Positions 37,018 through 45,556 of a stretch of DNA of 60,632 nucleotides are shown one piece after another. A program made the position numbers and the translations under genes. The stretch comes from Bacteroidales bacterium UBA5762 (GTDB taxonomy: Bacteria > Bacteroidota > Bacteroidia > Bacteroidales > TTA-H9). The stretch spans positions 61,612 to 122,243 of the forward strand of contig DIEY01000089.1 in assembly GCA_002418865.1 (NCBI GenBank), written 5' to 3'. The notes under the pieces were generated by a model. The model saw only the letters and a list, made by a program, of their open reading frames with translations, was not told the DNA's origin and did not search any database. Each line of letters opens with the position of its first letter. Within the stretch, counting starts at the first letter, position 1.

Positions 37018-37487
37018 ACTTAAATCAGGTTGGAATCTAACCTCAACTACGTTCTATTGAATAAACTTTCTTTCTTATAACCTCATTACTATGTAAGCAA
37101 TATTATTAAAGCAAATTCCATCTATAATTTCATCAATTACTTTCATTGCTTCTTTTAACTATTAACTATTTCATCTACAAAATTTCTACAAAACATTCCA
37201 CTTCATCCACAAAATTCGCGGGTTTCGAAGACTGAAGCAATGAACCTTCGTGTAAATATTTCCCTTTCCTCAAAAATCAGCAAAACTCGTATGAAAATCC
37301 CTTGTTTCAGGTAAATAAACTTTATTAAATAAGAATATTGCGTAAAGCGAAACTACATCATACTGCATTCTACCTATCAATAAGTCATATTATTCTTATA
37401 TTAAAGATATTTTTTAGGGATATACATTTTAAAATTACCCTCTCGAGAGTTTTTATTGTTATAGCTTAAAATATGAGAGTATTTACA
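37018..37487. other. Intergenic stretch between the pnt and mntP promoters
   Basis: About 470 bp of A/T-rich sequence without a convincing gene. I see no tRNA, no repeat longer than a few bases and no recognisable yybP-ykoY manganese riboswitch ahead of mntP, although such a switch often precedes mntP in other bacteria. A small RNA or regulator site cannot be excluded. Confidence 0.4.
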
Positions 37488-37495
37488 TAATTTTG
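37488..37495 (+). promoter_or_regulatory. Candidate -7 element TAATTTTG for mntP
   Basis: TAATTTTG matches TAnnTTTG and lies 18 bp before the mntP ATG at 37514. It overlaps an in-frame TTG (37493), which argues that the protein starts at the ATG. Confidence 0.55.
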
Positions 37496-37513
37496 CCAGC
37501 CAAATCTGCATGG

Positions 37514-38074
37514 ATGGCCTTTATTTACATCATTCTACTGGCTATCAGCCTCTCGTTCGACACTTTTGCCGTTGCCATTTCTTGCGGATTATGCCTGCCT
37601 CAAATTTCTTTCCAAAATGCCATAAAGGTGAGCCTTCCTTTTGCACTCGTACAAGCCATAATGCCGCTCATAGGATGGATTATAGGCGATTCTCTCGAGC
37701 AAATCCTCAAAGATTACGATCATTGGATAGCTTTTTCGCTATTATGTTTTTTAGGTGGAAGAATGATTGTTACGAGTTTTAGGAAAGAAAAACCCCTAAA
37801 ACCTTTCAATCCCATGAGTTTACCAACGATTATGGGGCTTTCGGTAGCCACGAGCATTGATGCACTTTTTGTGGGTTTTAGCATGGCATTGGTTGAAACC
37901 AATCTTGCAATCACAGTCATTTCAATAGGTTCGGTTACATTTATTGCAGCTATGCTTGGAATCTTGATAGGTAAAAAAACCGGTCCTCATCTAGGAAAGA
38001 AAATGGTGATGGTGGGCGGAATCATTTTGATTGCTATTGGAACTAAAATTCTACTCTCACATATTCTTGTTTAG
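37514..38074 (+). CDS. mntP: Manganese efflux pump MntP
   Basis: Small inner membrane exporter of Mn2+ of 186 residues with six predicted helices in two inverted halves. The two conserved acidic sites are present: SFDTFAVAISCG in helix 1 and ATSIDALFVGFSMA in the second half. The start is ATG 37514 (MAFIYIILL); an upstream TTG overlaps the promoter element. It stands alone with its own promoter. Confidence 0.9.
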   Translation: MAFIYIILLAISLSFDTFAVAISCGLCLPQISFQNAIKVSLPFALVQAIMPLIGWIIGDSLEQILKDYDHWIAFSLLCFLGGRMIVTSFRKEKPLKPFNPMSLPTIMGLSVATSIDALFVGFSMALVETNLAITVISIGSVTFIAAMLGILIGKKTGPHLGKKMVMVGGIILIAIGTKILLSHILV

Positions 38075-38118
38075 AATTCTACATTTCAACAGATCATCTA
38101 ATCTTTTCAATTAAAAAA

Positions 38119-38757
38119 TCAAGGTGCCAGCCGTTGAATAATCCATTGCTTATCAATAAGGGTATATTGCAAACGGTCGTTGAGGCGATTCTCTCTTCCC
38201 TGCCAAAATTCGATTATCAGAGGGCAAATGATGAAGCCTCCCCAAAATTCTGGCAAAGGAATTTTATCCGAAAATTGCTGCTGTGCTCTGTAGAAAGCCT
38301 CTTCGATGACTTGACGTGATTCAATTACCTGACTCTGAGGAGATATAAAAGAAGCTATTTGACTATCCCGAGGTCGAGAATGAAAGTACACCAAACTTCG
38401 AACTTTATCTAATTTTTCCACCTTGCCTTTCACTCTAATCTGACGTTCGGATTTTGGCCAAAAAAATGTCATTGCAACAAAAGGATTATTCTCAATTTCC
38501 TTCCCTTTTTGGCTCAAATAATTTGTAAAAAATAAAAATCCTTCGTTTAAAATGCCTTTCAGAAGCACTACCCGCCCTGATGGCATTGATTCACTGCTTA
38601 CTGTAGATAAAACAAAAGCGCTTGCATCGAATTCTTCGCAAGAAATTGCTTCGTTGAACCAAATCATGAATTGTTCGATAGGATTGGCTTTAACATCTGC
38701 TTCGTTCAATTGGCCATTTAAGTATTGCCTCCGCATTGGTCCCAAATCCAATTCCAT
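38119..38757 (-). CDS. pdxH: Pyridoxamine 5'-phosphate oxidase
   Basis: FMN enzyme that makes pyridoxal 5'-phosphate, the last step of vitamin B6 salvage and synthesis. It has 212 residues from ATG 38757 (MELDLGPMRRQY). Family features are all seen: GRVVLLKGILNEGFLFFTNY, SQKGKEIENNPFVAMTFFW, the QIRVKGKVEKL segment and the C-terminal FWQGRENRLNDRLQY that binds FMN and substrate. It is convergent with mntP, with 44 bp between the stop codons. Confidence 0.95.
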   Translation of the reverse strand: MELDLGPMRRQYLNGQLNEADVKANPIEQFMIWFNEAISCEEFDASAFVLSTVSSESMPSGRVVLLKGILNEGFLFFTNYLSQKGKEIENNPFVAMTFFWPKSERQIRVKGKVEKLDKVRSLVYFHSRPRDSQIASFISPQSQVIESRQVIEEAFYRAQQQFSDKIPLPEFWGGFIICPLIIEFWQGRENRLNDRLQYTLIDKQWIIQRLAP

Positions 38758-38766
38758 ATAAAACAA

Positions 38767-39050
38767 GTTTTAACCTACAAACTTCTTTGCCTCAGAAATG
38801 TTCAATTCCCTTCATAGATTTTAAGCCATCAATACCATTTATTTCGGCCAATTATGCTTATGGCATATTAAAATTCTAATCGAATTGAAACAAGCATTGC
38901 TTCATCATGGCCAAAAAAATCTCTGCAGATCGTCATCAATGATCACTCAAGTGATAATATTAATTTTTTTTGAAAAGCAAGAGTTTGGTAAGTACTTTCT
39001 CGACAAAATTCACTAACTTTGGAGCAGAACAAATGATAAAGGAAAATATT
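38767..39050. other. Intergenic region between pdxH and elbB
   Basis: About 280 bp of A/T-rich sequence between divergent genes. It holds the TAnnTTTG element for the elbB-like gene (39014-39021). For pdxH I see no matching element, and no other gene is visible. Confidence 0.4.
39014..39021 (+). promoter_or_regulatory. Candidate -7 element TAACTTTG for the elbB-like gene
   Basis: TAACTTTG matches TAnnTTTG and lies 29 bp before ATG 39051. A longer open frame begins upstream of it, so the element decides against the longer start. Confidence 0.55.
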
Positions 39051-39701
39051 ATGAAAAAATTTGCAATTTTTCTATCTGGTTGTGGAGTATCAGATGGCGC
39101 CGAAATACATGAGGCAGTAATGACGATGTTGGCTATTGATAAATTCGATTGTATATATGACATTTTTGCGCCGGATATCCCACAAGCTCATGTAATCAAT
39201 CATCTTACAGGAGAAGTAAGCAGTGAAAAACGTAATGTATTGGTTGAGGCTGCGCGAATAGCCAGGGGTAAAATCAAGAACGCATCAGAATTTGATGCTG
39301 GAAAATATGATGCATTGATTTTCCCGGGAGGATTTGGTGTGGCAAAAAATTTCTGTACTTATGCTTTCGATGGGATAAAATGTAGTGTGAATCCCGTTGT
39401 CGAAAAAGCCATCAAAGACATGCATAAAGCAGGTAAACCCATAGGGGCCATGTGTATCAGTCCGGTATTAATAACGAGAGTTTTAGGGCAAGTTACTACT
39501 ACTATTGGGACAGATGCTTCCACAGCACGTGATCTTGAAAAAATGGGAGGTCATCACATCGAATCTTCTATAGCAGAAGTAGTTTCAGACAGAGTTAATA
39601 AAATCTTTACTACTCCCTGTTATATGTTAAACTCAAGAATCAGTGAGATAGCTCTTGGAGCCGAGAACCTTATTAAAACCATTTTAAACTTTATTCAATA
39701 A
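39051..39701 (+). CDS. elbB: Isoprenoid biosynthesis glyoxalase ElbB-like (DJ-1/PfpI superfamily)
   Basis: Class I glutamine amidotransferase-like protein of 216 residues. The reactive cysteine elbow is GAMCISPV near residue 135, with LIFPGGFGVAKN before it. The pattern KFAIFLSGCGVSDGAEIHEA at the N-terminus is typical of ElbB (also called GlxIII-type or yhbL). The role is thought to be in glyoxal or reactive carbonyl handling, but the in vivo substrate is not settled. The start ATG 39051 has AAAGGA about 7 bases upstream. Confidence 0.88.
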   Translation: MKKFAIFLSGCGVSDGAEIHEAVMTMLAIDKFDCIYDIFAPDIPQAHVINHLTGEVSSEKRNVLVEAARIARGKIKNASEFDAGKYDALIFPGGFGVAKNFCTYAFDGIKCSVNPVVEKAIKDMHKAGKPIGAMCISPVLITRVLGQVTTTIGTDASTARDLEKMGGHHIESSIAEVVSDRVNKIFTTPCYMLNSRISEIALGAENLIKTILNFIQ

Positions 39702-39750
39702 AAGCTGCCTGAATAATCTGCAATTTATTACCATGCACGAGCATTACAAC

Positions 39751-39774
39751 AGAGTCCCGGAATTCCGGGACTCT
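39751..39774. repeat. 24-bp perfect palindrome
   Basis: AGAGTCCCGGAA and its exact complement form a continuous palindrome centred on an EcoRI-type GAATTC. As RNA it would make a hairpin of about 10 bp, but there is no T tract on either side, so it is not a typical intrinsic terminator. Confidence 0.6.
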
Positions 39775-39809
39775 TGCTGTACCAAACCAAATGTTTAACC
39801 CACTTAGCC

Positions 39810-39832
39810 AAAGTTACTTAAAAAGTAACTTT
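39810..39832 (+). terminator. Inverted repeat, possible weak terminator
   Basis: AAAGTTACTT (39810-39819) and AAGTAACTTT (39823-39832) are exact complements with a 3-nt loop, followed by TAAAATTTT. It may end transcription of the elbB-like gene from either strand, though the stem is A/T-rich. Confidence 0.4.
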
Positions 39833-40133
39833 AAAATTTTCACTTAAGCCATGTGCCTTTTTTAAACAACTTACAAAATTAAAATATTGATTACCGCATT
39901 AGCAAGTGTATTTTTAATGATATACGTAAATAATAATTAAATAAACGCCATATAATATATTTTGAACGTATAAGAAATTTACGAAAACGTACTTTTGGAG
40001 GAAGGGAAAACTTTTTACGCGATTGAAATTATCATAAGTTAAGGCACTCCAAAAATAGCTTATCTATCTTTCATGTATTTGATAATCAAAATGTAACAAG
40101 AAGATATGGCATTATAAATTTTCAGATAAAGAT

Positions 40134-41375
40134 TCATTCGTATCGTAAGGATTCAATTGGATCGAGTTCGGCTGCACGGTTGGCAGGGAAATATCCCGAA
40201 AGGATACCAACGACAAAACATAGGAATACGCCTAAGAAAATCCATATCCATGGAATGATGAATTTAGATCCCACAATCATGGCCACTAAATTACCAACAG
40301 CAATACCAAGTATAATCCCAAGCAAACCACCCAATTGGCCAATAACAATTGCTTCGGCCAAAAATTGATTGCGTATGGTTTTTTTATTCGCTCCAATCGC
40401 TTTGCGAATGCCAATTTCACGGGTTCGTTCCGTAACCGATACCAGCATGATATTCATCAAACCAATAGCTGCTCCAAATAAAGTAATAAGGCCAATGATA
40501 GTAGCGGCGAGGGAAATAAGTCGTGTATTCTCAAGCATCATATTGACAAAAGTATCACTACGAACTATCTCGAAATTATTGTCTTCGGATAGTCTAAGAT
40601 TACGTATTTGGCGGAAAAAGCCAGTAGCTTCTCCAATTGCAGCATCGAGTTCGGTGGTATTATTAACCCATACATTTATTAAATAAGAAGTATTATTTAA
40701 TGAATAGCGCTGTCGCACGTTATTAAGAGGCAGATAGATATTTCGATCGCCTGAAAAGCCAAAGCTCGAACCACTTTTAGAGAGCACTCCAACTATTCTG
40801 TATTTTCCCGGACCTATTGTAATAATCTCACCTGTAGGGTCGTTTTTTTCTTTAAAAAGGTTTTTAGCAATTTCGTATCCAACAATACATACAAAGCTCC
40901 CCGACTGTACCTCATTGCTAGTAAAACTTCTTCCCACCTTGAGTTCTTCACCTGATGTAACCAAATAATTTTCATCTATACCTAATACTCTGAGATTGGG
41001 ATGAGTTTTTATGTTATTGTATTTGGCGGTTGTATTAAATGAAGCATTCACCGAGATAGAAACCACAGCTGGGTATTCAAATCTTTCCTTGAAATCTACG
41101 GCATGAGTGTAGCGAATAGGTTCTCCAATTCTACCTCCTTTCTCGCTTTCGGATTGTATTCTCAAATTTCGTATAGTAAATGTATTAGCACCCATGCGCA
41201 TAAAATTTTCTTCGTAAAAATTCTTAATAGCATCTATTGACGTCAGAATGCCCACTAAAGCCATTATTCCAAATGCAATAATGCTCATAGTAAGAATAAA
41301 GCGAAGAAGATGGCTGTGCATAGATGATAGAGCAAGCCGAATGTTTTCTATGAATACTACATTTTTTAACTGCAT
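40134..41375 (-). CDS. ABC transporter permease of the MacB/FtsX type
   Basis: Inner membrane protein of 413 residues. It has one helix near the N-terminus (about 20-45), a large periplasmic MacB-like core domain (about 60-270) and three helices in the FtsX domain at about 285-400, ending in AAELDPIESLRYE. This is the mechanotransmission type of ABC protein. No ATP-binding partner is encoded next to it, so its ATPase must lie elsewhere. It follows upp on the same strand with a 22-bp gap. Confidence 0.88.
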   Translation of the reverse strand: MQLKNVVFIENIRLALSSMHSHLLRFILTMSIIAFGIMALVGILTSIDAIKNFYEENFMRMGANTFTIRNLRIQSESEKGGRIGEPIRYTHAVDFKERFEYPAVVSISVNASFNTTAKYNNIKTHPNLRVLGIDENYLVTSGEELKVGRSFTSNEVQSGSFVCIVGYEIAKNLFKEKNDPTGEIITIGPGKYRIVGVLSKSGSSFGFSGDRNIYLPLNNVRQRYSLNNTSYLINVWVNNTTELDAAIGEATGFFRQIRNLRLSEDNNFEIVRSDTFVNMMLENTRLISLAATIIGLITLFGAAIGLMNIMLVSVTERTREIGIRKAIGANKKTIRNQFLAEAIVIGQLGGLLGIILGIAVGNLVAMIVGSKFIIPWIWIFLGVFLCFVVGILSGYFPANRAAELDPIESLRYE

Positions 41376-41397
41376 GCTTGGGGCGAAATTTTCTCGA

Positions 41398-42051
41398 TTA
41401 ATTTACTTTCTTGCCGAAGGCTAAATCTCCAGCGTCGCCTAGACCTGGTACAATATAAGCCTGGGCGGTGAGCTCATCATCAACGGCTCCAGTCCATAGG
41501 GTATAATTTTCAGGCGGAATTTGCTGCTTCAGATATTCAATCCCTTCTGCACTCGATATAATTGAAACCAAATGAGTATGTATAGGTTTGCCATGATTAA
41601 GCAACTCCTTATAGCATAGTACCATGCTCGATCCAGTGGCTAACATCGGGTCACAAAGAATAAGAACTTTCTGTGTTAAATCAGGCGATGAAACATACTC
41701 AACATCGATATGGAAGCCTCCATCATGCTCATATTTACGATAAGCAGAAATAAAGGCATTTTCGGCATGATCGAAAACTTGGAGCATTCCATTGTGCATA
41801 GACAAACCGGCTCTCAGTATGCTTGCGATAACCAAAGTATCGATTGGAACAGATACTTCGGCAGTCCCTAATACAGTAGTAACTTCTATCGTTTTGTATT
41901 TAAGTTTTTTACTAATCTCGTAGGCAAAAACCATCGAGGCTCTTTCCATATTGACACGGAAACGCAAGCTATCGCTTTGTATGGAAGCATCGCGCATTTC
42001 ATAAATAAACTGATTCAACACCGAATCCTGATTCCCTAAGACAACGACCAT
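41398..42051 (-). CDS. upp: Uracil phosphoribosyltransferase
   Basis: Pyrimidine salvage enzyme that makes UMP from uracil and PRPP. It has 217 residues. The PRPP-binding loop is LCDPMLATGSSMVLCYKEL, preceded by PIDTLVIASILRAGLSMHNG and followed by the uracil-binding end (YIVPGLGDAGDLAFGKK). It lies between the GNAT-like gene and the ABC permease on the same strand. Confidence 0.94.
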   Translation of the reverse strand: MVVVLGNQDSVLNQFIYEMRDASIQSDSLRFRVNMERASMVFAYEISKKLKYKTIEVTTVLGTAEVSVPIDTLVIASILRAGLSMHNGMLQVFDHAENAFISAYRKYEHDGGFHIDVEYVSSPDLTQKVLILCDPMLATGSSMVLCYKELLNHGKPIHTHLVSIISSAEGIEYLKQQIPPENYTLWTGAVDDELTAQAYIVPGLGDAGDLAFGKKVN

Positions 42052-42108
42052 AATTGTGGAGTTTGCGGTAAAAGTAACTATTTTTTCACGATGTAATAGG
42101 GTTTTATT

Positions 42109-43044
42109 TCAATCTAACTTCCTTAGCTTTTTGTATAATTTCGAGATTAAATGAGGCAGGCGGTTCAGTTCTACAAGTGGGTAATAATAAGTAGCAGAGC
42201 CAAAACTATTGTAAAAACGAGCAAGATTGGGATCGGTACTTCCCTCGAAGTCAAAAATTAAAACATTTTCCATATATCTGGATATTGTATCGTCAATAAG
42301 AAAATGCATGGCTCCAGTTTGACGTCCTCCTTCAGTAACTGCCGATAGCAATAAAATGACGCGTTGATGCGAAAAGGCAAAAAAAGCCCCTCCCAACCAA
42401 CTATTGTTTCGGTCAAAAACACCTCTTGTTAGTCCATATCCTTTATGTATCAATAGATATAATAAATGAGTAAGCTTTTTGTAATCCCCATCCGACCATG
42501 CAATATTATGCTTCACATGATTTTCACGAAACATCTTAACGATGAAATCGGGTGGCTGATTTTCTATAACCGTTAAATTTGAATTTTGTGCCTTGTGAAT
42601 GTTACGACGCGTATTCTCGCTGTAATGTTTTCTGATTTGCTCGATAGATTGTGTGAGTGCAAGTTCTATATTGGGCTTATATTGAACATTGAGGGTAGGA
42701 GTGGATTCGAGTTTATTGTGATAATTGAGTTGAATGCGCCCATACTTAATCTGAGAAGGCAATGTTTCGAAAAAGTTTTGAACAATTCGAGGATTAAGCT
42801 TAGATATTGAAAAAATTCCGAGTTGCTGAACAAACAAAGGTTGATACAAATAAGCAATCCCAAATTTTCTTCTTACAGGTAAAGGAAATACCGTTTCATA
42901 CTCACCATCAACGAGAGCTTCCCACCCATAAGCTACAGCATCGAGATACCACGAATACGCATAAATATTCCCATTGAATGCTTTTTGTATGCAAGCATCC
43001 CAGCTTTGTTTATTAATTTCATCATTCTTGAGATATCTTATCAT
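42109..43044 (-). CDS. GNAT/FemAB-like acyltransferase domain protein, function unknown
   Basis: Protein of 311 residues from ATG 43044 (MIRYLKNDEINKQSWDACIQ). It has the shape of the FemAB/BioF2-type GNAT superfamily: an N-terminal half with WDACIQKAFNGNIYAYSWYL and a C-terminal half with YSENTRRNIHKAQNSNLTVI and FDFEGSTDPNLARFYNSFG. The last motif is common in peptide-linked or sugar acyltransferases of this group. It follows purD with only a few bases between them. The substrate is unknown; the frame can be extended upstream into purD, which I rejected. Confidence 0.75.
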   Translation of the reverse strand: MIRYLKNDEINKQSWDACIQKAFNGNIYAYSWYLDAVAYGWEALVDGEYETVFPLPVRRKFGIAYLYQPLFVQQLGIFSISKLNPRIVQNFFETLPSQIKYGRIQLNYHNKLESTPTLNVQYKPNIELALTQSIEQIRKHYSENTRRNIHKAQNSNLTVIENQPPDFIVKMFRENHVKHNIAWSDGDYKKLTHLLYLLIHKGYGLTRGVFDRNNSWLGGAFFAFSHQRVILLLSAVTEGGRQTGAMHFLIDDTISRYMENVLIFDFEGSTDPNLARFYNSFGSATYYYPLVELNRLPHLISKLYKKLRKLD

Positions 43045-43048
43045 ATTT

Positions 43049-44332
43049 TCATAACGGCAAGAGGTCTTTTCCAATATCTTTGCGAAAGAATATATTAGGA
43101 AAGAAAATTTTATTTGCCTCTTGATAGGCAATTTGAACAGCCTCTTCTAATGAATTTCCCATTGCGGTAATCGCCAATACGCGACCTCCAGCCGTATAAA
43201 GTTTTTCGTGTTCGAGTATGGTTCCAGCATGAAATACGAGAGCATTGGAAAGATTTTCGATCCCTTCGATAGGAAGATGTGTTTTATACTCACTGGGATA
43301 ACCTCCCGAAGCCAGCATGACTGTAATAGCGGTTTGAGAGGATATTTCGAGATGAAAATCCGATAGTTGGTGATGGGCTGCGGCCAATAAGAGTTCAATA
43401 AGATCAGAATGTAAACGTGGCAGTATGACTTCCGCCTCGGGATCACCCAACCTTACATTATACTCCACCACATAAGGATCGCCTTTTACATTCATCAATC
43501 CAAAGAAAATAAATCCGAGATAAGGAATTTTTTCCCTATTTAAACCTTCAATGGTTGGTTGTATGACGCGTTGTTCCACTTTTTTCATAAATTCAGGAGT
43601 GGCAAAAGAAACCGGCGAAACCGCACCCATTCCGCCAGTATTGGGACCTGTATCTCCCTCTGCTATTCTTTTATAATCTTTGGCTTCTGGCAACATACAA
43701 TATTCTTTTCCATCGGAGACTACAAAAACCGACAATTCAATGCCGTTTAAAAATTCCTCGATTACTACCTTTTGCGAAGCTTGTCCAAATCTTTCCCATA
43801 AAAGCATTTTTTCGAGTTCTTGGGTGGCTTCAGCAAGAGTGGAACAAATCACTACACCTTTGCCAGCTGCCAAGCCGTCGGCCTTTAATACATACGGAGG
43901 ATCCAAGGATTTTAAATATTGCAATGCTACATTCCATTCATCCTTTTGAAAAGTTTTGTATTGAGCAGTAGGAATATGATTCCTCATCATGAAACTCTTT
44001 GCAAAATCTTTCGATGATTCGAGCAGAGCTCCTTTTCGCGATGGCCCAATAATCAATAATTGTTGTAATCGGGAATCAGACTGAAGAAAATCGGTGATTC
44101 CGCCCGCCAGTGGAGCCTCTGGTCCAATTACAATTAAATCAACCGAATTTTCAACTATAAAATTGGCAATACTTTTAAAGTCCGTTGCTAAAATAGGGAC
44201 ATTGATACCGCAAAGACTGGTGCCGGGGTTGCCAGGTGCAATATATAAACTTCCGATCATTGAACTTTGAGCAATTTTCCATGCCAAAGCATGTTCTCGG
44301 CCCCCCGAACCTATAATCAAAACATTAACCAT
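43049..44332 (-). CDS. purD: Phosphoribosylamine-glycine ligase
   Basis: Second step of purine synthesis, an ATP-grasp ligase joining phosphoribosylamine and glycine. It has 427 residues, full length. The N-terminal domain begins VNVLIIGSGGREHALAWKIA and the ATP-grasp core shows VLKADGLAAGKGVVICS and YNVRLGDPEAEVILPRL. The C-terminal part is normal. It lies between a glycosyltransferase gene upstream and the GNAT-like gene downstream on the same strand. Confidence 0.96.
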   Translation of the reverse strand: MVNVLIIGSGGREHALAWKIAQSSMIGSLYIAPGNPGTSLCGINVPILATDFKSIANFIVENSVDLIVIGPEAPLAGGITDFLQSDSRLQQLLIIGPSRKGALLESSKDFAKSFMMRNHIPTAQYKTFQKDEWNVALQYLKSLDPPYVLKADGLAAGKGVVICSTLAEATQELEKMLLWERFGQASQKVVIEEFLNGIELSVFVVSDGKEYCMLPEAKDYKRIAEGDTGPNTGGMGAVSPVSFATPEFMKKVEQRVIQPTIEGLNREKIPYLGFIFFGLMNVKGDPYVVEYNVRLGDPEAEVILPRLHSDLIELLLAAAHHQLSDFHLEISSQTAITVMLASGGYPSEYKTHLPIEGIENLSNALVFHAGTILEHEKLYTAGGRVLAITAMGNSLEEAVQIAYQEANKIFFPNIFFRKDIGKDLLPL

Positions 44333-44336
44333 GAAA

Positions 44337-45470
44337 TTATCCAGTTTGATGAATGGTTTTTAAAATACTTTGCCATAAAAGCTCGGCCGAACGATCCCAT
44401 GAAAAATTCTTACATCTTATGGCTCCTTTTTCGATGAGCTTGTTACGTAATTGCTCATTGCTGACAAGTTGGTTCATGGCTTCAGCAATTTCTTCGGGAC
44501 GATTAGGATCGACCAACAAAGCAGCATCACCAGCAATTTCTGGCAGAGCTGTAACATTCGAAGTAATAACAGGGACATTGCACTTCATGGCTTCGAGTAA
44601 AGGAACTCCAAAACCCTCAAAAAAAGATACATGGGTTAAGGCAAAAGCTGATGCTATTACTTGCCGATGATCTTCATCGTTTAATCTCCCAGTAAAAACT
44701 ACATCCTTGCGGTATTTCATTTGCCGATAAACTTTTTCCATAGAAGAATTCCACCATTGCTTCTTCCCTACAATTAACAGTTTCATTTCGCAAGAGGTCT
44801 GCTGCCTGAATAAATCGAATGCCTTAAATAGGTTAGTAATATTTTTTCGAGGTTGGATAGAACCAACAAAAATAAAATAAGGTTTCCCATCAGCATACTT
44901 TCGTCGAATTTCCTCGATTCTTACAGAATTGAGCGGTTTAAATCCTTCATCAACCCCACTGTAAACCACATCAATTTTGTCACTGGGGATAGAATAACAT
45001 TGGCTGATATCATTAGCCGAGAATTCTGAAACCGTTGCAATGCGACATGCTTTTCTGGCATAATGTTTAAACAAGGAATGATATAAGAGTCGGTATTCCC
45101 ATGGCAAATCCTTTGGATGATGCTCAAAATTTAAATCGTGAATAACAGGTAGAGATTTAACTTTAGTCGATAGCGAAAGGAAACCATCGGGAGAAAGAAA
45201 CAGATCAGGATGATACTTATGTAAAAGTATAGGGATACTTAGCTCGAACCACAGGAATATCAGAACAGGATGCCTTGTAGGAGGTGGAGCCACTATAGGT
45301 TTTACATTGGATGAGAAAACAAATTCAGGATAAAAAGGCCTGTCGAATACGAAGATGAATTCATGCTCGGGATGAAGGGCGGTAATACGTTGAAGAGTTT
45401 CAAAAATAAACCATCCAATCCCATCGAGTTTATTATATAACAACAATCTTGTATTAACTAAGATACGCAA
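44337..45470 (-). CDS. Glycosyltransferase family 4 (GT-B fold)
   Basis: Retaining glycosyltransferase of 377 residues, probably adding a sugar to a surface glycan lipid intermediate. The N-terminal domain starts MRILVNTRLL; the start codon is TTG at 45470, which the domain start and the -7 element upstream support. The C-terminal domain has FIFVGSIQPRKNITNLFKAF and the E-x7-E motif in FEGFGVPLLEAMKCNVPVI. It is divergent from the flippase at 45557. The sugar and acceptor are unknown. Confidence 0.85.
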   Translation of the reverse strand: MRILVNTRLLLYNKLDGIGWFIFETLQRITALHPEHEFIFVFDRPFYPEFVFSSNVKPIVAPPPTRHPVLIFLWFELSIPILLHKYHPDLFLSPDGFLSLSTKVKSLPVIHDLNFEHHPKDLPWEYRLLYHSLFKHYARKACRIATVSEFSANDISQCYSIPSDKIDVVYSGVDEGFKPLNSVRIEEIRRKYADGKPYFIFVGSIQPRKNITNLFKAFDLFRQQTSCEMKLLIVGKKQWWNSSMEKVYRQMKYRKDVVFTGRLNDEDHRQVIASAFALTHVSFFEGFGVPLLEAMKCNVPVITSNVTALPEIAGDAALLVDPNRPEEIAEAMNQLVSNEQLRNKLIEKGAIRCKNFSWDRSAELLWQSILKTIHQTG

Positions 45471-45486
45471 ACGTGATACATTTTTG

Positions 45487-45494
45487 CAAAAATA
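45487..45494 (-). promoter_or_regulatory. Candidate -7 element TATTTTTG for the glycosyltransferase
   Basis: Minus-strand TATTTTTG matches TAnnTTTG and ends 16 bp before the TTG start at 45470, so the leader is only a few bases and the start choice is confirmed. Confidence 0.55.
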
Positions 45495-45543
45495 GAGAGT
45501 TCTATTATTTTAGCCAATTTTCTGATGACGATGCTGGATTTTC

Positions 45544-45551
45544 TACTTTTG
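45544..45551 (+). promoter_or_regulatory. Candidate -7 element TACTTTTG for the flippase
   Basis: TACTTTTG matches TAnnTTTG and ends 5 bp before the ATG at 45557, so the message would be nearly leaderless. It faces the element at 45487-45494. Confidence 0.45.
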
Positions 45552-45556
45552 CAGCA

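Larger units (their letters stand above)
39702..40133. other. Intergenic region after elbB with two palindromes
   Basis: About 430 bp without a visible gene between convergent transcription units. It holds a perfect 24-bp palindrome (39751-39774) and a perfect 10-bp inverted repeat (39810-39832). The rest is A/T-rich and featureless. A small ORF-less RNA would not be visible to me. Confidence 0.5.

Noticed and set aside
37018..37513. yybP-ykoY manganese riboswitch ahead of mntP
   Set aside because: I looked for its conserved core and paired elements and did not see them; the promoter element lies only 18 bp before the ATG, leaving no room for it.
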